Numbered from the stretch's first letter, positions 52,890 through 64,000 are shown. The stretch: 64,000 bases of DNA from Hyphomicrobium sp. NDB2Meth4 (GCF_900117445.1 NZ_FPEJ01000003.1:372001-436000); one strand, 5' to 3'. Translations and numbers: made by a program. The notes: generated from the sequence alone by a model not told the origin.

Positions 52890-54353
52890 ATGTCATCGAC
52901 CGACGTGCAATTTGCGCCGCCGGCCGCAACGGAGCCTCTCTATTCGACCGCGAGCAGTGCCAGTCCCGCGCCCACGGCCGACGCGCCCGAAAAGGTTTCC
53001 GCCTTCGATGCCGTGAAGCCGGAAGAAGACCGCGGCCGCGAGCGCTTCATCCCTGTCACCCGGTTTGCCCTGCTCGACCGCCTGACCTCGCCGGCCGCCT
53101 GGCCGGCAGCAGAGGAGGCGCGCGATGCCCGCCGTTTCTTCCGCTACCTCGATCACTGGCGCCGCCAGCAATACAATGCCGAGCTGCACGAGCTGGAGGA
53201 AACCTACGAGCCGTTCAGCCCAGATAGCGACCTGTTGCTGACGCGCGCGTTCTCGCCTGCCGAATCCGCCGTCATGCAGCGCCGCGTCATCAAGGGGATG
53301 GAACGCATCCTCACGCAGGCGAACTACGTGCAGATCAACCACACCGACGTCGAACAGATCCTGACGCGCGATTCAGCTTACGGGCTCGATCTGCACGTCG
53401 ACCTCGACGTGTTCGAAGAGGTGCTGCTGTTTTACCGCGGCGCATCGACCAAGCGCGACCAGCGTCGCCGCTGGAACAAATTCTATCTGCGCGAGCAGTT
53501 CGACGTTGCCATCTTTCAGCGCCTCTTCCTGCTGTTCAAGCTGAAACCAATCGAAAAGCATGTGCGCGAGGTGATGGAGAAGAAGGGCATCTCCCGCCGC
53601 GACGCCGAAAAGACTGTGAAGCGCCAGCGCGAGACCATACCCTCCGAGGTCAAGGACAGCTGCATCTACATGAAGCTGTTCAAGAACATCCCGAGAAGCG
53701 ATCTTGAGATGGTGTTCCCGAACACGCGCGTGCGTTTCCGCTTCTACGACAAGCTCCGCCTCGGCGCGACCGCGGGCGGGGGCCTCACGCTCGGCACCGT
53801 CAGCGCCGCCGGAAAGATCGCACTGCTCGCCACCAATCCGCTCGCCGCCGCTGGCGCCCTGGTCGGTCTCGGCGGTATCGCCTTCCGTCAGGCCATCGCC
53901 TTCATGAACCAGAAGCAGCGTTACATGGTCGTGATGGCGCAGAACCTCTATTTCCATGCCATGGCCGACAACCGCGGCGTCATGCTGAAATTGGCCGCCC
54001 GCGCCGCCGAGGAAGACATCAAGGAGGAAATGCTCCTTTACGCCGTGCTCGCCAAGACCGTTGCGCGCCGCCAGGACATCCCCGAGATCGACGTCGCCAT
54101 CGAGCAGTACCTCGCCGCCAGCTTCGGCGTCAGCGTCGATTTCGACATCACCGACGCCCTCGATCGGCTTATCGCCGACGGCCTCGTCATCGAGGAGGCG
54201 GACGGCACCCTGCGCACCATGCCCCCCAAAGAGGCGGCCCTCCACATCGACGAGAAGTGGGACCGCTTCCTCGACGAGCTGCCCGAGCTTGTCAGCGCCG
54301 AAGGCATGGAATTCAACGCCGACGACCTGCCCTTGTCAGCGCCCGCCGCTTGA
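52890..54353 (+). CDS. DUF3754 (TMEM143-like) family protein
   Basis: A 487-residue protein that I assign to the DUF3754 family, known also in TMEM143 of mitochondria. The first 45 residues are Ala/Pro/Ser-rich. The central region (about 85-290) contains the conserved VDLDVFEEVLLFYRG and MKLFKNIPRSDLEMVFP segments, and residues 292-332 are a hydrophobic hairpin (GLTLGTVSAAGKIALLA and AAAGALVGLGGIAF). The function of the family is not established. ATG 52890 has GGGGAGGG upstream. It is followed 45 bases later by prmA. Confidence 0.75.
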   Translation: MSSTDVQFAPPAATEPLYSTASSASPAPTADAPEKVSAFDAVKPEEDRGRERFIPVTRFALLDRLTSPAAWPAAEEARDARRFFRYLDHWRRQQYNAELHELEETYEPFSPDSDLLLTRAFSPAESAVMQRRVIKGMERILTQANYVQINHTDVEQILTRDSAYGLDLHVDLDVFEEVLLFYRGASTKRDQRRRWNKFYLREQFDVAIFQRLFLLFKLKPIEKHVREVMEKKGISRRDAEKTVKRQRETIPSEVKDSCIYMKLFKNIPRSDLEMVFPNTRVRFRFYDKLRLGATAGGGLTLGTVSAAGKIALLATNPLAAAGALVGLGGIAFRQAIAFMNQKQRYMVVMAQNLYFHAMADNRGVMLKLAARAAEEDIKEEMLLYAVLAKTVARRQDIPEIDVAIEQYLAASFGVSVDFDITDALDRLIADGLVIEEADGTLRTMPPKEAALHIDEKWDRFLDELPELVSAEGMEFNADDLPLSAPAA

Positions 54354-54398
54354 GGCAGAGCTTGCGCCTCTTTTTCAGGCGAGGCGCAGCAACAGGTC

Positions 54399-55250
54399 AT
54401 GGCCAGCACCAAACTCTCCGTGCGCACGAGCGATCTCAGCGCCGCGCAAGCCTTCGAGGCCGCCCTCGCCGAGCATGATCCCCCGCTCGACGCCGTGACC
54501 CTGTTCGAGGACGGCCCCGCCGCCTGGATCGTCGAAGCCTATGCCCAAAGCCGCGAGGAAGCCGAAACCGCCGCTGCAAGCCTCGGCGCGCCCGCGACCA
54601 TCGAAGAACTCCCCGACCTCAATTGGGTGGCGATCTCGCAGGCCGCCCTTCCGCCCGTGCACGCTGGCCGCTTCATCGTTCACGGCAGCCACGACAAAGA
54701 CCGCATTCCCTATGGCCCCCGCGCCATCCTAGTCGATGCCGGCGAAGCCTTTGGCACCGCTCACCATGGCACGACGCTCGGCTGCCTCCTCGCCATAGAC
54801 CGCCTCACGCGCCGCGGCGGCTTCAAGCGCGTGCTCGACCTCGGCTGCGGCTCGGGCGTACTGGCCATCGCTGCCGCCCGCGCCCTGCCAGCGGCGCGCG
54901 TGTTCGCCTCGGACAACGACCCCATCGCCGTTGATGTTGCCCGCGCCAACGCCGCCGCCAATGGCGCAAAGCGCATTACGTTTGCATGCGCCATGGGGCT
55001 CGACCACCAGACCCTTCGCCATGCCGCGCCCTACGATCTGATCATCGCCAACATTCTCGCCGGTCCCCTGCGCGCACTGTCGGGCAGCCTGGCCTCGGCG
55101 CTCCGCCCCGGCGGCTTCATCGTGCTGTCGGGCATTCTCAACCCGGAAGCGCCCGCGGTTATCGCCACCTACCTGGCCCACGGTTTCGCCCTCATCCAGA
55201 ACCGCCGCATCGGCGAATGGACGACGTTGACGCTGCGCCGCCGACACTGA
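54399..55250 (+). CDS. prmA: Ribosomal protein L11 methyltransferase
   Basis: SAM-dependent enzyme that methylates ribosomal protein L11. The SAM site is VLDLGCGSGVLAIAAARALP near residue 146, preceded by FGTAHHGTTLGCLLAI, which corresponds to the PrmA substrate-loop signature (FGTGxHxTT), and followed by the catalytic-type motif LIIANILAGPL. The N-terminal 75 residues form the L11-recognition domain. The length of 283 residues is normal. It probably shares a transcript with the following peptidase gene. Confidence 0.93.
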   Translation: MASTKLSVRTSDLSAAQAFEAALAEHDPPLDAVTLFEDGPAAWIVEAYAQSREEAETAAASLGAPATIEELPDLNWVAISQAALPPVHAGRFIVHGSHDKDRIPYGPRAILVDAGEAFGTAHHGTTLGCLLAIDRLTRRGGFKRVLDLGCGSGVLAIAAARALPAARVFASDNDPIAVDVARANAAANGAKRITFACAMGLDHQTLRHAAPYDLIIANILAGPLRALSGSLASALRPGGFIVLSGILNPEAPAVIATYLAHGFALIQNRRIGEWTTLTLRRRH

Positions 55251-55309
55251 TGCACGCTCGGCATTTCTGCGAATTGCCGTTCCAGCCCGGGAGGCTTAAA
55301 CAGTCATCC

Positions 55310-57124
55310 ATGTTCCAGACCTTCGAAAGCCAGTCCGAGCGCGGCGCCACTGCGGGCCGCATCAAAGAGCTTCGCCGCCTGATGGCTGCAGCAAAGCTCG
55401 ACGCCTATCTCGTCCCGCGCGCTGACGAGCACCAGGGCGAATATGTGCCACCCTCGGCCGCACGCCTGAATTTCATCACCGGCTTTTCCGGCTCGGCCGG
55501 TATCGCCATTATCCTGAAGCGATCGGCGACCCTGTTCGTTGATGGCCGCTACCCCGTGCAGGCCCGTGCCGAGGTGGAGCCCGGCCTCGTCGACGTATCG
55601 CTCATCGCGCGGGGCAACATCGGCACCTGGCTCGCCGAGCCTCTGAGCCGCGGCGCGCGCGTCGGCTTCGATCCACGCTTGCACACCATCGCCGAGGTCG
55701 AGCGCCTCGAAGCCGTGCTCGAGCCGCACGGCATCAAGCTCGTGCCGGTGTCGCGCAACCTCGTCGATCGCGTTTGGGGCAAGGAGCGCCCGGCGCCGCC
55801 GCAAGACCCGATCTGGGCGCACCCCCAGAAGTACGCAGGCCGCTCCGCACCCGATAAGATTGCCGACATCCAAAAGCGCCTCAAAGCCGACCACCACGAC
55901 GCCGTCGTGCTCACGCTCAGCGACAGCGTCGCCTGGGCCTTCAACATCCGCGGCTCGGACATTCCCCACACGCCCGTTGCGCTCGCGTTCGCCATCGTGC
56001 CCGTCAGCGGCAAGCCGGAGCTCTTCATCGCGCCCGAGAAGATCGAGCCGGCCGTACGCACGCACCTCGAAGCCTTCGCCAAGATTTTGCCGCCCAAGGC
56101 GCTCGATGAACGCCTCAAGGCTCTGCGCACAGCCGGCAAGAGTGTGCGTCTCGATCCCAACACAGCGAGCTTCGCTTTTGCGCGCGCACTCGGCGGCACC
56201 AAGAAGATCGCCCGCGGCGCCGACCCGACAATCGGCCTCAAGGCCATCAAGAACACCGCCGAGATCAAAGGCTCACGCGCCGCCCACGTGCGCGACGGCG
56301 CTGCCGTCACCCGCTTCCTCGCGTGGCTCGACGACGCGACCACGTCGGGCTCCGTCGACGAGATCGAGGCCGTGCGTCAGCTCGAAGGCTTCCGCCGCGC
56401 CACCAACCAGTTGCGTGAGATCTCCTTTGACACCATCTCCGGCAGCGGACCCAATGGCGCCATCGTGCACTATCGCGTGTCCGAGGCGACCAACCGCAAG
56501 CTGCGCCCCGGAGAGTTGTTCCTCGTCGACAGCGGCGCGCAGTATCTCGACGGCACCACCGACATCACCCGCACCGTTGCTATCGGCAAACCGTCTCCGG
56601 AAATGCGCGACCGCTTCACGCGCGTGCTGAAGGGCCATATCGCCATTGCCACCGCGCGCTTTCCCAAAGGCAGCCGCGGTATCGACCTCGATCCGTTCGC
56701 GCGCCGCGCGTTGTGGGATGCGGGGCTCGACTACGACCATGGCACCGGTCACGGCGTCGGCAGCTATCTCTCCGTGCACGAGGGACCAGCTTCGATCTCG
56801 CGCGCGGGCATGGCCGTGCTGGAGCCGGGCATGATCATTTCCAACGAGCCCGGATACTACAAAGAGGGCGCCTACGGCATCCGCATCGAGAACCTCGTTC
56901 TCGTCACGCCACTGGAAAAGCTCCAGGGCGCCGACCGCGAGACCATGGGCTTCGAGACACTGACGCTCGCGCCGATGGATCGCCGCCTGATCGATAAAGA
57001 GCTTCTGACGCCCGCTGAAATCGAGTGGATCAACGATTACCACGCGCGCGTCGCGGAGACGATCTCACCCGATCTCGACAACGACACGCGCGCCTGGCTC
57101 AAAGCCGCCACCGCCCCGCTCTGA
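55310..57124 (+). CDS. Aminopeptidase P family (M24) metallopeptidase
   Basis: A 604-residue two-metal peptidase of the long aminopeptidase P type that cleaves X-Pro bonds. It has two creatinase-like N-terminal domains (about residues 15-310) and a pita-bread catalytic domain with metal ligands in LVDSGAQYLDGTTDITRT (two Asp), GHGVGSYLSVHEGP (His), NEPGYY (Glu) and RIENLVLV (Glu). The three-domain size resembles the eukaryotic cytosolic enzyme more than E. coli PepP (441 residues). ATG 55310 is chosen; an upstream open frame runs through prmA and is a shadow. Confidence 0.92.
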   Translation: MFQTFESQSERGATAGRIKELRRLMAAAKLDAYLVPRADEHQGEYVPPSAARLNFITGFSGSAGIAIILKRSATLFVDGRYPVQARAEVEPGLVDVSLIARGNIGTWLAEPLSRGARVGFDPRLHTIAEVERLEAVLEPHGIKLVPVSRNLVDRVWGKERPAPPQDPIWAHPQKYAGRSAPDKIADIQKRLKADHHDAVVLTLSDSVAWAFNIRGSDIPHTPVALAFAIVPVSGKPELFIAPEKIEPAVRTHLEAFAKILPPKALDERLKALRTAGKSVRLDPNTASFAFARALGGTKKIARGADPTIGLKAIKNTAEIKGSRAAHVRDGAAVTRFLAWLDDATTSGSVDEIEAVRQLEGFRRATNQLREISFDTISGSGPNGAIVHYRVSEATNRKLRPGELFLVDSGAQYLDGTTDITRTVAIGKPSPEMRDRFTRVLKGHIAIATARFPKGSRGIDLDPFARRALWDAGLDYDHGTGHGVGSYLSVHEGPASISRAGMAVLEPGMIISNEPGYYKEGAYGIRIENLVLVTPLEKLQGADRETMGFETLTLAPMDRRLIDKELLTPAEIEWINDYHARVAETISPDLDNDTRAWLKAATAPL

Positions 57125-57139
57125 CGCGGCGCACCCCAT

Positions 57140-57172
57140 AAAAAGTGATGGCCGCACGAGGCGGCCATTCAC
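57140..57172 (-). terminator. Rho-independent terminator of the sulfotransferase gene
   Basis: On the minus strand an 11-bp stem with one bulge (57161-57172 with 57145-57155) around a 5-base loop is followed by five T (57140-57144). It lies 27 bases after the sulfotransferase stop and may also end the convergent peptidase transcript. Confidence 0.8.
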
Positions 57173-57198
57173 GAAGTCCCGCGCTGCAGCAGCGACGA

Positions 57199-58449
57199 TC
57201 ACTCGCCTGCGGCGGATAGCACTGACGGCACTTCGAGGCGCTTGCGAATGATCTCCGGCGTGAGGCCGAAGTCTTCGAGCGCGTACTTGTGCTTGCCGTG
57301 CTTGTCGCTCGGATGCTCGGCGAGCCACTTCTGCGCGCGCGCCTTGAACCCGGGATCAGTCGGATAGCCCAGCCGATCATAGATCGACGCCGCCATCGCC
57401 GCCGGATCGCGCACCAGATCATCGTATTCGGAGCGCACGATCTGGCCCGGCGGCACCAGATGCATCGCTGCCTGTCCCGCCGCTTCGCACTGCTCGGCAA
57501 GATCGAGTACAAAGTCGCCGACCTTCGTCAGGTCGACCGTGTCCGACGTCATGCACCACGTCACCGCCGCCAGCGAGCAGAGCGACGGCACCGTCTTGTC
57601 CGGGCTGCGATGCGTATAGACGATGCGCGCGTCAGGATACGCCTCCAGCAGATACTTCAATCCCGCAAGATGGTTCGGGCACTTCAGCACCCAGTGCTGC
57701 TTGGGATTGAGCCACTGCAGCGCCTGGAGCTGGCGCTTATGCATGCGATATAGGTCGCGGTACGCCGTCTCGTCCCACCAATTCCAATAGCTCGGCACGT
57801 AGGCGAAGTCGAAGCCCGGCGACACCAGGAAGTGATTGCGGAAGAGGTGATAGCACTCCTCCGGGTCATCTGCCTCGATCGGATGGATCTTGTTGAACTC
57901 CGGCCCGACGAAGTCGAGCAGCTTCAGGCGGCCGTACGCTTCGCGCCAGCGACCATCCTTGCCGCCCTGATGATTGCCGAGCTTGCGCGGATACGGCGAA
58001 TAGCCTTCCCAGAACGGCAGGTAGCGCGCGCCTTCGTGCAGAGACAGCAAGCGCTGCAACAGCGTCGTGCCTGTGCGCGCTAGGCCCAGCACGAACAGCG
58101 GCCGTTCGATCTTCTCTTCGAGAATTTCCGGATGCTCAGCAATGAGCGCTTCGAGCGCCATCGCGTTGTCCATGCTCTTGAGAAACTGTCCGCGGATCAC
58201 CAGCGCGCCGAACAGCGAAAGATCGGCATCCTCGTTGAACGCCTTCGCGCGCGGCGGCAAAGCGCGCTTCAGCTCCGGCGTCCAGTTGTTGCGCCCGTAC
58301 TTCTTCTCGGTGGCGCGCATCTGCTTTTCGATGTCGATGCTCGGCCACAGGCCGAGCGCCTTCACCATCGGGCCGAGCTTGTTGAGCAGACGGAGCGGCA
58401 GGGGAGGTCCGAGTTGCACCCCGGATGATAGACGGCGACTGCCCAGCAT
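57199..58449 (-). CDS. Sulfotransferase family protein
   Basis: A 416-residue PAPS-dependent sulfotransferase of the P-loop type. The 5'-phosphosulfate loop is VLGLARTGTTLLQRLL at about residues 120-135, and the 3'-phosphate site is RIVYTHRSPDKTVPSLC with the conserved Arg/Ser. The acceptor is unknown; related bacterial proteins act on glycans, lipids or small metabolites. No cys genes for PAPS synthesis are in the window. The start ATG 58449 has GGAAAGAG upstream. It is separated from ligA by 73 bases on the same strand. Confidence 0.87.
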   Translation of the reverse strand: MLGSRRLSSGVQLGPPLPLRLLNKLGPMVKALGLWPSIDIEKQMRATEKKYGRNNWTPELKRALPPRAKAFNEDADLSLFGALVIRGQFLKSMDNAMALEALIAEHPEILEEKIERPLFVLGLARTGTTLLQRLLSLHEGARYLPFWEGYSPYPRKLGNHQGGKDGRWREAYGRLKLLDFVGPEFNKIHPIEADDPEECYHLFRNHFLVSPGFDFAYVPSYWNWWDETAYRDLYRMHKRQLQALQWLNPKQHWVLKCPNHLAGLKYLLEAYPDARIVYTHRSPDKTVPSLCSLAAVTWCMTSDTVDLTKVGDFVLDLAEQCEAAGQAAMHLVPPGQIVRSEYDDLVRDPAAMAASIYDRLGYPTDPGFKARAQKWLAEHPSDKHGKHKYALEDFGLTPEIIRKRLEVPSVLSAAGE

Positions 58450-58522
58450 TCGCTCTTTCCAGTTGTTGGCGTTTCTTCCCCCGCGTATGTGGGAGAATCA
58501 ACGTTGTATGTCTACCCCGCAA

Positions 58523-60658
<2,136 letters not shown>

Positions 60659-60782
60659 TCAGCAATATCGGATGCAGCAGGCGCCGCAAACAGCAGCGCA
60701 ACGCCACCCACAACTGCCATCACTGGCGATTGCCCTTCTGCTTGCATCAGGAGGCGCCCTAGCGCGCCTCCAAGCGCACCGA

Positions 60783-61766
60783 TCAGGATGACGGGCGCGG
60801 ACCGCCCAGCGTCGACGGAGGAGGCGGGTTTGTGGTCGTGCCCCAGTCCGGCGTCGAGGTTGCAGGCGGCGCCGGCGCGGCCGGAGCCGGCGCAGAAGCC
60901 GGCGGCGGAGCCGGGTTCTTCGGCGCCTTCAGCACGTCCGTCATCCAAGAGCCCTGGCTGACCTGCGGCATCAGACCCTGCTTCTGCAGCAGCGCATACG
61001 AATCTTTGTACCAGGACGAGTTCGGGAAGTTGTAGCCCAGCACCGCAGCAGCGTTCTGCGCTTCAGGCGTGATGCCGAGCGACAGGTACGACGCCGTCAG
61101 GCGGTACAGCGCCTCTTCGACGTGCGCGGTCGTCTGATACTCGCTGACAACCGTCTTGAATCGATTGATCGCCGCGACGTGGTTGCCACTCTTCAGGTAG
61201 TAGCGGCCAACTTCCATCTCCTGCGCGGCGAGCGTGTCCTCGCACAGGCGGATCTGGTTGTCCGCCTTCTGCGCGTAGGTGCTGTCGGGATAGCGCGTCT
61301 TCAACGTCTTGAGCTGAGCCAGCGCCTTGCGCGTCGCGTCCTGATCGCGGTTCGGCTGCTTCATCTGCTCGAAGTAGGCCTGCGCGATGATGTGATGCGC
61401 GAGCGGCGCTTCCTTGGTGCCCGGGTGCATCGTCGTGTAGCGCTCGGCGGCGGCGATGGCTTCCGGCAGCTTGCCGGCCTTGTAGTAGGCGTACGCGGCC
61501 ATCACGATCGAGCGGCGCGCCTCAGGGGAATAGGGATGCTCGCGATCGACGTCTTCGAATTTCTTCGCCGCATCCTCGAACTTGCCCTTCGACTGCAGAG
61601 CATCTGCATCGGCGAACATCTTCGACGGCGGGTCGGGGTTCAGCATGCGCGCGGCATCACCGGATGACGCACAGCCCGCGACGAGCACAGTGGCAGCAGC
61701 GAGGGTCATCCCCTGCAGGAGCTGACGAACACTCACGACAGTTCTGACCTTCCCCACCTGCGGCAT
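60783..61766 (-). CDS. bamD: Outer membrane assembly lipoprotein BamD
   Basis: Lipoprotein of the BAM complex that inserts beta-barrel proteins in the outer membrane. The lipobox is LVAGC with Cys32. Five TPR-like repeats cover about residues 45-255, with the family pattern YSPEARRSIVMAAYAYYKAG and YPDSTYAQKADNQIRLCEDT visible. The last 50 residues are Pro/Ala-rich and disordered. ATG 61766 with AAGGA upstream is preferred; a longer frame reaches 61871. Location between lpxC and ligA matches the alphaproteobacterial order. Confidence 0.94.
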   Translation of the reverse strand: MPQVGKVRTVVSVRQLLQGMTLAAATVLVAGCASSGDAARMLNPDPPSKMFADADALQSKGKFEDAAKKFEDVDREHPYSPEARRSIVMAAYAYYKAGKLPEAIAAAERYTTMHPGTKEAPLAHHIIAQAYFEQMKQPNRDQDATRKALAQLKTLKTRYPDSTYAQKADNQIRLCEDTLAAQEMEVGRYYLKSGNHVAAINRFKTVVSEYQTTAHVEEALYRLTASYLSLGITPEAQNAAAVLGYNFPNSSWYKDSYALLQKQGLMPQVSQGSWMTDVLKAPKNPAPPPASAPAPAAPAPPATSTPDWGTTTNPPPPSTLGGPRPSS

Positions 61767-61959
61767 ATGCCTGCTTTCCTTGGACGCTGCGCATAGCGCC
61801 CGCGTCCCCCAACCCCTAGCACATCTCGCAAAGGCCGCGATACTACGCCAACCAGCTCCTGCACCGCCCAATCGGCTAGGGGAGGATTATGGTTGTTGTG
61901 GGACCGGCCCGCGCCTTTAGGGCCACACAACCCCTTCAATCACAACCCTGAAACGACAA

Positions 61960-61977
61960 CGCGACCCGAAGGTCGCG
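61960..61977 (-). terminator. Stem-loop downstream of lpxC
   Basis: CGCGACC pairs perfectly with GGTCGCG around a CGAA loop, 28 bases after the lpxC stop on the minus strand, followed by a weak T-rich stretch (TTGTCGTTT). It is probably a partial terminator between lpxC and bamD. Nothing else is seen in 61767-62004. Confidence 0.5.
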
Positions 61978-62004
61978 CGCGTGGCAATCGAAAGGTTGTC
62001 CGGC

Positions 62005-62940
62005 TCACTCGCCGGCGGCGATCGCAAATCCCATATCGATCGGCTTTGCTTCGCGAACGCGCGGCCCCTGCACCACCGTCCAGGCTTCAGTGTCCGCCAG
62101 CAGCGCCTGCACGACCAGCGAGTTGAGGCGATGGCCACCCTTCACCGAGCGATAGGCACCGAGCAACGGCTTGCCAGCCAGCGTCAGGTCGCCCACGGCG
62201 TCCAGCAGCTTGTGGCGCACGAACTCCTGCGGATAGCGCAGGCCTTCGCGGTTCATGATCTTGCCCTCGCCAATGGCGATCGTGTTGGTGAGGTTGGCAC
62301 CGAGAGCGAGACCCGCCTTCCAGAGGCGCTCCACGTCGCTCATGAAGCCGAAGGTGCGAGCCCGGCAGATTTCGTTGCGAAACACGCCCGGGGTCATTTC
62401 TACGGCGAGACGCTGCTTGCCGATGAGGTCGGTCGGGAAGTCAATCTCGACATCGAGATGGAAGCCGGAGTGCGGCGTCAGCTCGCCCCAGCACTCGCCT
62501 TCCTGCACCCGAACCGGCTTGAGAACCTTGATGTAGCGGCGCGGCGAGGACAACTCGCGGATGCCGACGTCATCGATCACTTCGACGAAGGGAGCCGCGC
62601 TCCCGTCCATGATCGGAACTTCTTTGCTGTCGATCTCGATGATGCAGTTGTCGACAGAGAGACCGCGCAGCGCGGCCAGGAGGTGCTCTACGGTTCCAAC
62701 CGTAATCCCGGCATCGTTCCCGATGACGGTGCACAGCGTCAAATTCTTGACGTGCTCGACGCTGGCAGGAATTTCAGCGACCACGCGGCCGCGTTTGGTG
62801 ACAAGAAAACGGAGGCCAGTATCGGCTGCTGCCGGATGCAGAATGACCGAAACTGGCGCTCCGCTGTGGACCCCCGTCCCTGTCACCTCGATTTCGCGCG
62901 CGATCGTGGTTTGCCGCGCACCGATGAATCGATTCGACAT
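62005..62940 (-). CDS. lpxC: UDP-3-O-acyl-N-acetylglucosamine deacetylase LpxC
   Basis: Zinc enzyme for the committed step of lipid A synthesis. The zinc ligands are His86 in VEHLLAAL, His243 and Asp247 in HKLLDAVGD, and His270 in VKGGHRLNS is the catalytic base. The N-terminal GTGVHSG is a further signature. The length of 311 residues is normal. It is preceded by a 286-base gap after ftsZ, which may hold its own promoter; I see no small gene there. Confidence 0.97.
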   Translation of the reverse strand: MSNRFIGARQTTIAREIEVTGTGVHSGAPVSVILHPAAADTGLRFLVTKRGRVVAEIPASVEHVKNLTLCTVIGNDAGITVGTVEHLLAALRGLSVDNCIIEIDSKEVPIMDGSAAPFVEVIDDVGIRELSSPRRYIKVLKPVRVQEGECWGELTPHSGFHLDVEIDFPTDLIGKQRLAVEMTPGVFRNEICRARTFGFMSDVERLWKAGLALGANLTNTIAIGEGKIMNREGLRYPQEFVRHKLLDAVGDLTLAGKPLLGAYRSVKGGHRLNSLVVQALLADTEAWTVVQGPRVREAKPIDMGFAIAAGE

Positions 62941-63226
62941 ATGCGCCCGTCCCTCGATGACTTTTCAGCAACTATCAGTGTGTCCTGATAGTCACCACCC
63001 CCAACAATTGTCCGCGTCCCAAACCGCGATAACCGTTAACTTGCCGGGGCGTCGTTTCGGTCTGCGCCCTTGGTAGTGCAGGGACTTAGCGAACGCTTGT
63101 CGTTAACAATTGGAAAGATACGCTCAGGCCCGCCGCAGCGCCAAATCACGGTTTCTTACTTTGTGTTACCGCGATGGTACAGGGCCCGTTTTGCCTTACT
63201 TTTTGCACTTTTTGGCCAACCGCGGG

Positions 63227-64000
63227 CTACTTACGCTGCCGATTGAAAAACTCCGGCAGCGGCCCTGGATGACTGGATTCGCCATTCGTTTGCGAATCGC
63301 CCGCCCACCAATCTTCGGGAGAAGAATCATCCACGCGCAGAGGGTCGGGAGCCGCATTGCTGGTCGGCTGATCCTCGAACTCATGGCGCCGCGAGCGGCC
63401 CATGATCCGTTGCAGGATGCCCCGGCGCGGTTGCTCATCCGCACCACCGCCCGCACCAGGCGGAATCGGCGGCGCTTCTGTTGCATAGCCAGCCTTCGCG
63501 CGATACTCGCGCTGCGCGACCGGCGGAAAGTCTTCCACCTCTGGCATGCGTCGACCCGACCGGCGCGCATCGACCGGCGGCGCCGGCACGAACGACTCGG
63601 ACGAGCGGCTGCCCGGCTCGGACGCCGGAGACTTCGCATTGGACTGAGGCGGCCACGCCAGATGCGAGAAGCCTTCCTCGATGACGACGTTTCCGGGCGC
63701 ACGCCACGTCTCGCGTGAGCCGTTGCCCGCTTCGTGCGACCGAGGAGCCTCTGCGCGGGCGCCGATCGCTTCGCTCAGGCGCCGTTGCACATCGTCGTCA
63801 CGCTGCGGCGCGTAGGACTGAGATTCGGCCCGGTGACGTGCCTGCGGCGGAGGCGGCGGCATCGGAGGCGTAGCTCTCCCCCGTGGTGCTCCGCGGTGAT
63901 CGACAGGCGGCGGCATCGGCATCATATCGACCGGATGCCCCATGCCGGATGCAACGATCGACACGCGCACCTTATCGCCGAGCGTCTCGTCGAATGTTGC
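63227..64000 (-). CDS. ftsZ: Cell division protein FtsZ, C-terminal part (5' end beyond window)
   Basis: The frame is open to the window edge and gives the last 257 residues. It starts within the end of the tubulin-like domain (ATFDETLGDKVRVSIVASGM), followed by a roughly 225-residue Pro/Arg/Glu-rich linker and the extreme C-terminal peptide LPEFFNRQRK, which stands where alphaproteobacterial FtsZ usually has a DDDLEIPAFLRRQ-like tail that binds FtsA and other partners. The ring-forming GTPase part itself is outside. It precedes lpxC as in related genomes. Confidence 0.93.
   Translation of the reverse strand, partial: ATFDETLGDKVRVSIVASGMGHPVDMMPMPPPVDHRGAPRGRATPPMPPPPPQARHRAESQSYAPQRDDDVQRRLSEAIGARAEAPRSHEAGNGSRETWRAPGNVVIEEGFSHLAWPPQSNAKSPASEPGSRSSESFVPAPPVDARRSGRRMPEVEDFPPVAQREYRAKAGYATEAPPIPPGAGGGADEQPRRGILQRIMGRSRRHEFEDQPTSNAAPDPLRVDDSSPEDWWAGDSQTNGESSHPGPLPEFFNRQRK

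Overview
The window reads as ordinary chromosome of a Gram-negative alphaproteobacterium, most likely of the Hyphomicrobiales. The evidence is high-GC coding sequence, the lipid A gene order DUF4170-msbA-waaA-lpxK-DUF2093, a ChvG/ChvI pair followed by a short HPr kinase, a mannose-type EIIA and HPr, a DivL-type pseudo-kinase, the addB-addA pair, and ftsZ-lpxC-bamD-ligA. The genus is inference. About 92 percent of the DNA is coding. I see no rRNA, tRNA, CRISPR array, intact transposase, integrase or phage gene.

Layout. 1-5.7 kb: a cytochrome c gene cut by the window edge, divergent from glcDEF (glycolate dehydrogenase) and a metallophosphatase. 5.7-8.3 kb: hisS and ubiA. 8.5-14.9 kb: a lipid A/Kdo cluster (DUF4170, MsbA-type exporter, a cysteine phosphatase, a DUF374-WaaA fusion, lpxK, DUF2093). 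14.9-21.2 kb: housekeeping genes (xseA, purD, patatin, tadA, rluB, rsmD, PspC). 21.2-27.1 kb: less uniform, with a TPR-cytochrome c fusion, a small secreted protein, a HAD phosphatase, a redoxin with a His/Cys-rich tail and a GT39-type membrane glycosyltransferase; it also holds an inverted pair of short palindromic repeats. 27.2-29.2 kb: pyrE, then what looks like an old insertion or recombination scar. It holds a 58-residue Pro-rich membrane peptide, a second diverged pyrE 3' end, a methyltransferase, and two diverged copies of a short coding-like fragment flanking that methyltransferase.

29.2-34.3 kb: a HugZ-type protein and the chvI-chvG-hprK-EIIA-HPr signalling cluster. 34.3-35.9 kb: a TadG-like VWA protein. 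36.2-49.9 kb: ahcY, divL, tsaE-amgK fusion, murU, addB, addA, trxA, mostly tightly packed on the plus strand, linking cell-cycle control, tRNA t6A synthesis, peptidoglycan sugar salvage, recombination repair and redox. 50.0-57.1 kb: a secreted protein, a bactofilin, a membrane-tethered J-domain protein, a DUF3754 protein, prmA and an aminopeptidase P. 57.2-64.0 kb, all on the minus strand: a sulfotransferase, ligA, bamD, lpxC and the 3' part of ftsZ.

Many genes serve the envelope: Kdo-lipid A (msbA, waaA, lpxK, lpxC), outer-membrane assembly (bamD), muropeptide recycling (amgK, murU), division (ftsZ, bactofilin, divL) and envelope stress sensing (chvGI). I did not find a clear new multi-gene system. 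The observations most worth following are the pyrE scar, the DUF374-WaaA fusion with its embedded phosphatase, the metal-binding redoxin, the membrane-tethered J-domain protein and the long N-terminal extension of ChvG.
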